Part shown: positions 62,942 through 64,000 of the stretch, piece by piece
Layout: each line of letters begins with the position of its first letter
Position numbering within the stretch: position 1 is the stretch's first letter
Position numbers and translations under genes: made by a program
From: CAIWHR01 sp963709525
GTDB lineage: Bacteria > Pseudomonadota > Gammaproteobacteria > Burkholderiales > Casimicrobiaceae
Assembly (NCBI GenBank): GCA_963709525.1
Contig: CAVPXB010000025.1
Span: 1-64,000, forward strand
DNA: 64,000 nucleotides
Direction: 5' to 3'
Notes under the pieces: model-generated
What the model was told of the DNA's origin: nothing
Database searches by the model: none
The model's input: the letters and a program-made list of their open reading frames with translations, nothing else

Positions 62942-64000
62942 ATGACGTCCGAGCTCTACGCAGGCGTGATGTCGGGAACCAGCCTTGACGGCGTCGATGC
63001 CGTTGTCGCCGACTTCGGCGGCAGCGCGGCGCGCTGTCGCCTTCTCGGTTTCGCGTCGTCGCCTTTGCCGGCCCCATTGCGCGATGGCCTGCTGGCGCTG
63101 CAGCGCAGCGGCAACGACGAGTTCGCGCGCGCCGCAATCGCCGCCAACGCGCTCGCCGACGCGTACGCCGACGCGATCATCGCCGCCTGCGCTGCCGCCG
63201 GCGTCACGCCCGACCAGCTGGCCGCAGCCGGCGTTCACGGCCAGACCCTCCGCCACCGCCCCGACGCGGGGTGGACGCTGCAGATCAACAATCCCGCTCG
63301 CGTCGTCGAGCGCTGCGGCGCCTGTGTCGTCGCCGATTTCCGCAGCCGGGATGTGGCTGCCGGAGGGCAGGGGGCGCCGCTGGTTCCCGCGTTCCACGCC
63401 GCGGTGTTTGCCGGCGACAGGCACCGGGTGATCGTCAATATCGGGGGTATCGCCAACCTGACGGACCTCCCCCCGGCGGGCGCCGTGCGCGGTTTCGATA
63501 CCGGTCCGGGCAACGTGCTGCTCGATCTGTGGCATGCGCGGCACCAGGGCGGACGCTTCGACGCCGACGGCGCCTGGTCGCTGACGGGTCGCGCCGACGC
63601 CCGCTTGCTCGAGGCGTTGCTGGCCGAGCCGTTCCTCTCGCTGCCGCCGCCCCGAAGCACGGGGCGCGATCTCTTCAATGCCGACTGGCTGGACGCCCGA
63701 CTCGCGGGCCGGCACCTGGCGCCCGCCGACGTGCAGGCGACGCTCGTCGCCTGCACGGCACGCACGATCGGTGACGCGATTCGGACCCACTGCGCCGGGG
63801 CGCGCGATGTTCTCGTTTGCGGCGGGGGCGCGAGCAATATTGCGTTGATGGCGGCGCTTGCCGCCGAGTGTTCCGGCGCTACGGTGGCGACAACCGATGC
63901 CGCCGGCATCGACCCGCGACACGTCGAGGCTTTGGCGTTTGCCTGGCTCGCGCGCGAGGCGCTGGCAGGGCGTCCGGGGAACCTGCCCGCGGTCACCGGC
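62942..64000 (+). CDS. anmK: Anhydro-N-acetylmuramic acid kinase (partial, cut by window end)
   Basis: The enzyme phosphorylates and opens 1,6-anhydroMurNAc from peptidoglycan turnover. The frame encodes 353 residues without stop, close to the family length of about 365-370, so only a short C-terminal piece is missing. Motifs are YAGVMSGTSLDGVDAV, AAGVHGQTLRHRP, VIVNIGGIANLTDLPP, GFDTGPGNVLLD and the adenine-site VCGGGASNIALM. It starts at the ATG at 62942, 22 nt after the palindromic repeat. Confidence 0.95.
   Translation, partial: MTSELYAGVMSGTSLDGVDAVVADFGGSAARCRLLGFASSPLPAPLRDGLLALQRSGNDEFARAAIAANALADAYADAIIAACAAAGVTPDQLAAAGVHGQTLRHRPDAGWTLQINNPARVVERCGACVVADFRSRDVAAGGQGAPLVPAFHAAVFAGDRHRVIVNIGGIANLTDLPPAGAVRGFDTGPGNVLLDLWHARHQGGRFDADGAWSLTGRADARLLEALLAEPFLSLPPPRSTGRDLFNADWLDARLAGRHLAPADVQATLVACTARTIGDAIRTHCAGARDVLVCGGGASNIALMAALAAECSGATVATTDAAGIDPRHVEALAFAWLAREALAGRPGNLPAVTG

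Overview
The window is a GC-rich, densely coding chromosomal segment from what looks like an autotrophic betaproteobacterium. Several gene blocks have an order typical of that class: algH-ruvX-pyrR-pyrB-pyrC', polA/LOG/DUF2782/thrB/uvrD, and tyrS/M23 peptidase/anmK. A red-type (form IC) RuBisCO operon with its own CbbR regulator and CbbX activase indicates CO2 fixation. Multihaem cytochromes and a PEP-CTERM protein also fit an environmental betaproteobacterium. I cannot name a genus from sequence alone. No rRNA, tRNA, prophage, transposase or CRISPR array was seen.

Layout. 1-7.3 kb: photolyase and PhoD-type phosphatase on the minus strand, then the algH-ruvX-pyrR-pyrB-pyrC' pyrimidine operon. 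7-17.6 kb: yggX, argA, uvrD, thrB, DUF2782, LOG protein and polA, with two related BPSS1780-type membrane proteins. 17.9-24.6 kb: a four-gene redox operon made of a large FAD/Fe-S dehydrogenase, an 11-haem c-type cytochrome, a membrane cytochrome b and a NapC-like multihaem cytochrome, closed by a perfect palindromic terminator. 24.7-32.6 kb: the cbb operon (cbbL-cbbS-cbbX-fbp-prk-tkt) divergent from cbbR. 32.7-35 kb: a zinc-ribbon/PEP-CTERM protein, a Sel1-repeat protein and a CAP-domain protein. 35.2-37.5 kb: a palindromic repeat element, a CIRCE operator and groESL. 37.8-42 kb: a DUF2726 protein, a PLP dehydratase, a GlsB-type protein and a two-component system. 42-54.5 kb: fba, a sugar-type isomerase/oxidoreductase pair, a DcuC-type transporter, two M20 hydrolases, an orotate phosphoribosyltransferase and pyk-pgk-gap. 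54.5-64 kb: spermidine synthase, an ArsR regulator, a TRAP transporter, tyrS, a GST, an M23 peptidase and anmK (cut by the window end).

How it fits together. The cbb operon with the nearby fba, pgk and gap genes covers most of the Calvin cycle. The redox operon could supply or dispose of electrons for that metabolism.

Two features recur across the window. First, there are two unrelated families of long (165-172 bp) near-palindromic repeats plus short REP-like hairpins. Second, at least five genes, including essential ones, are broken by apparent single-base insertions. All six insertions in them are of the same sign (+1). This points to a systematic sequencing or assembly error rather than biological decay.
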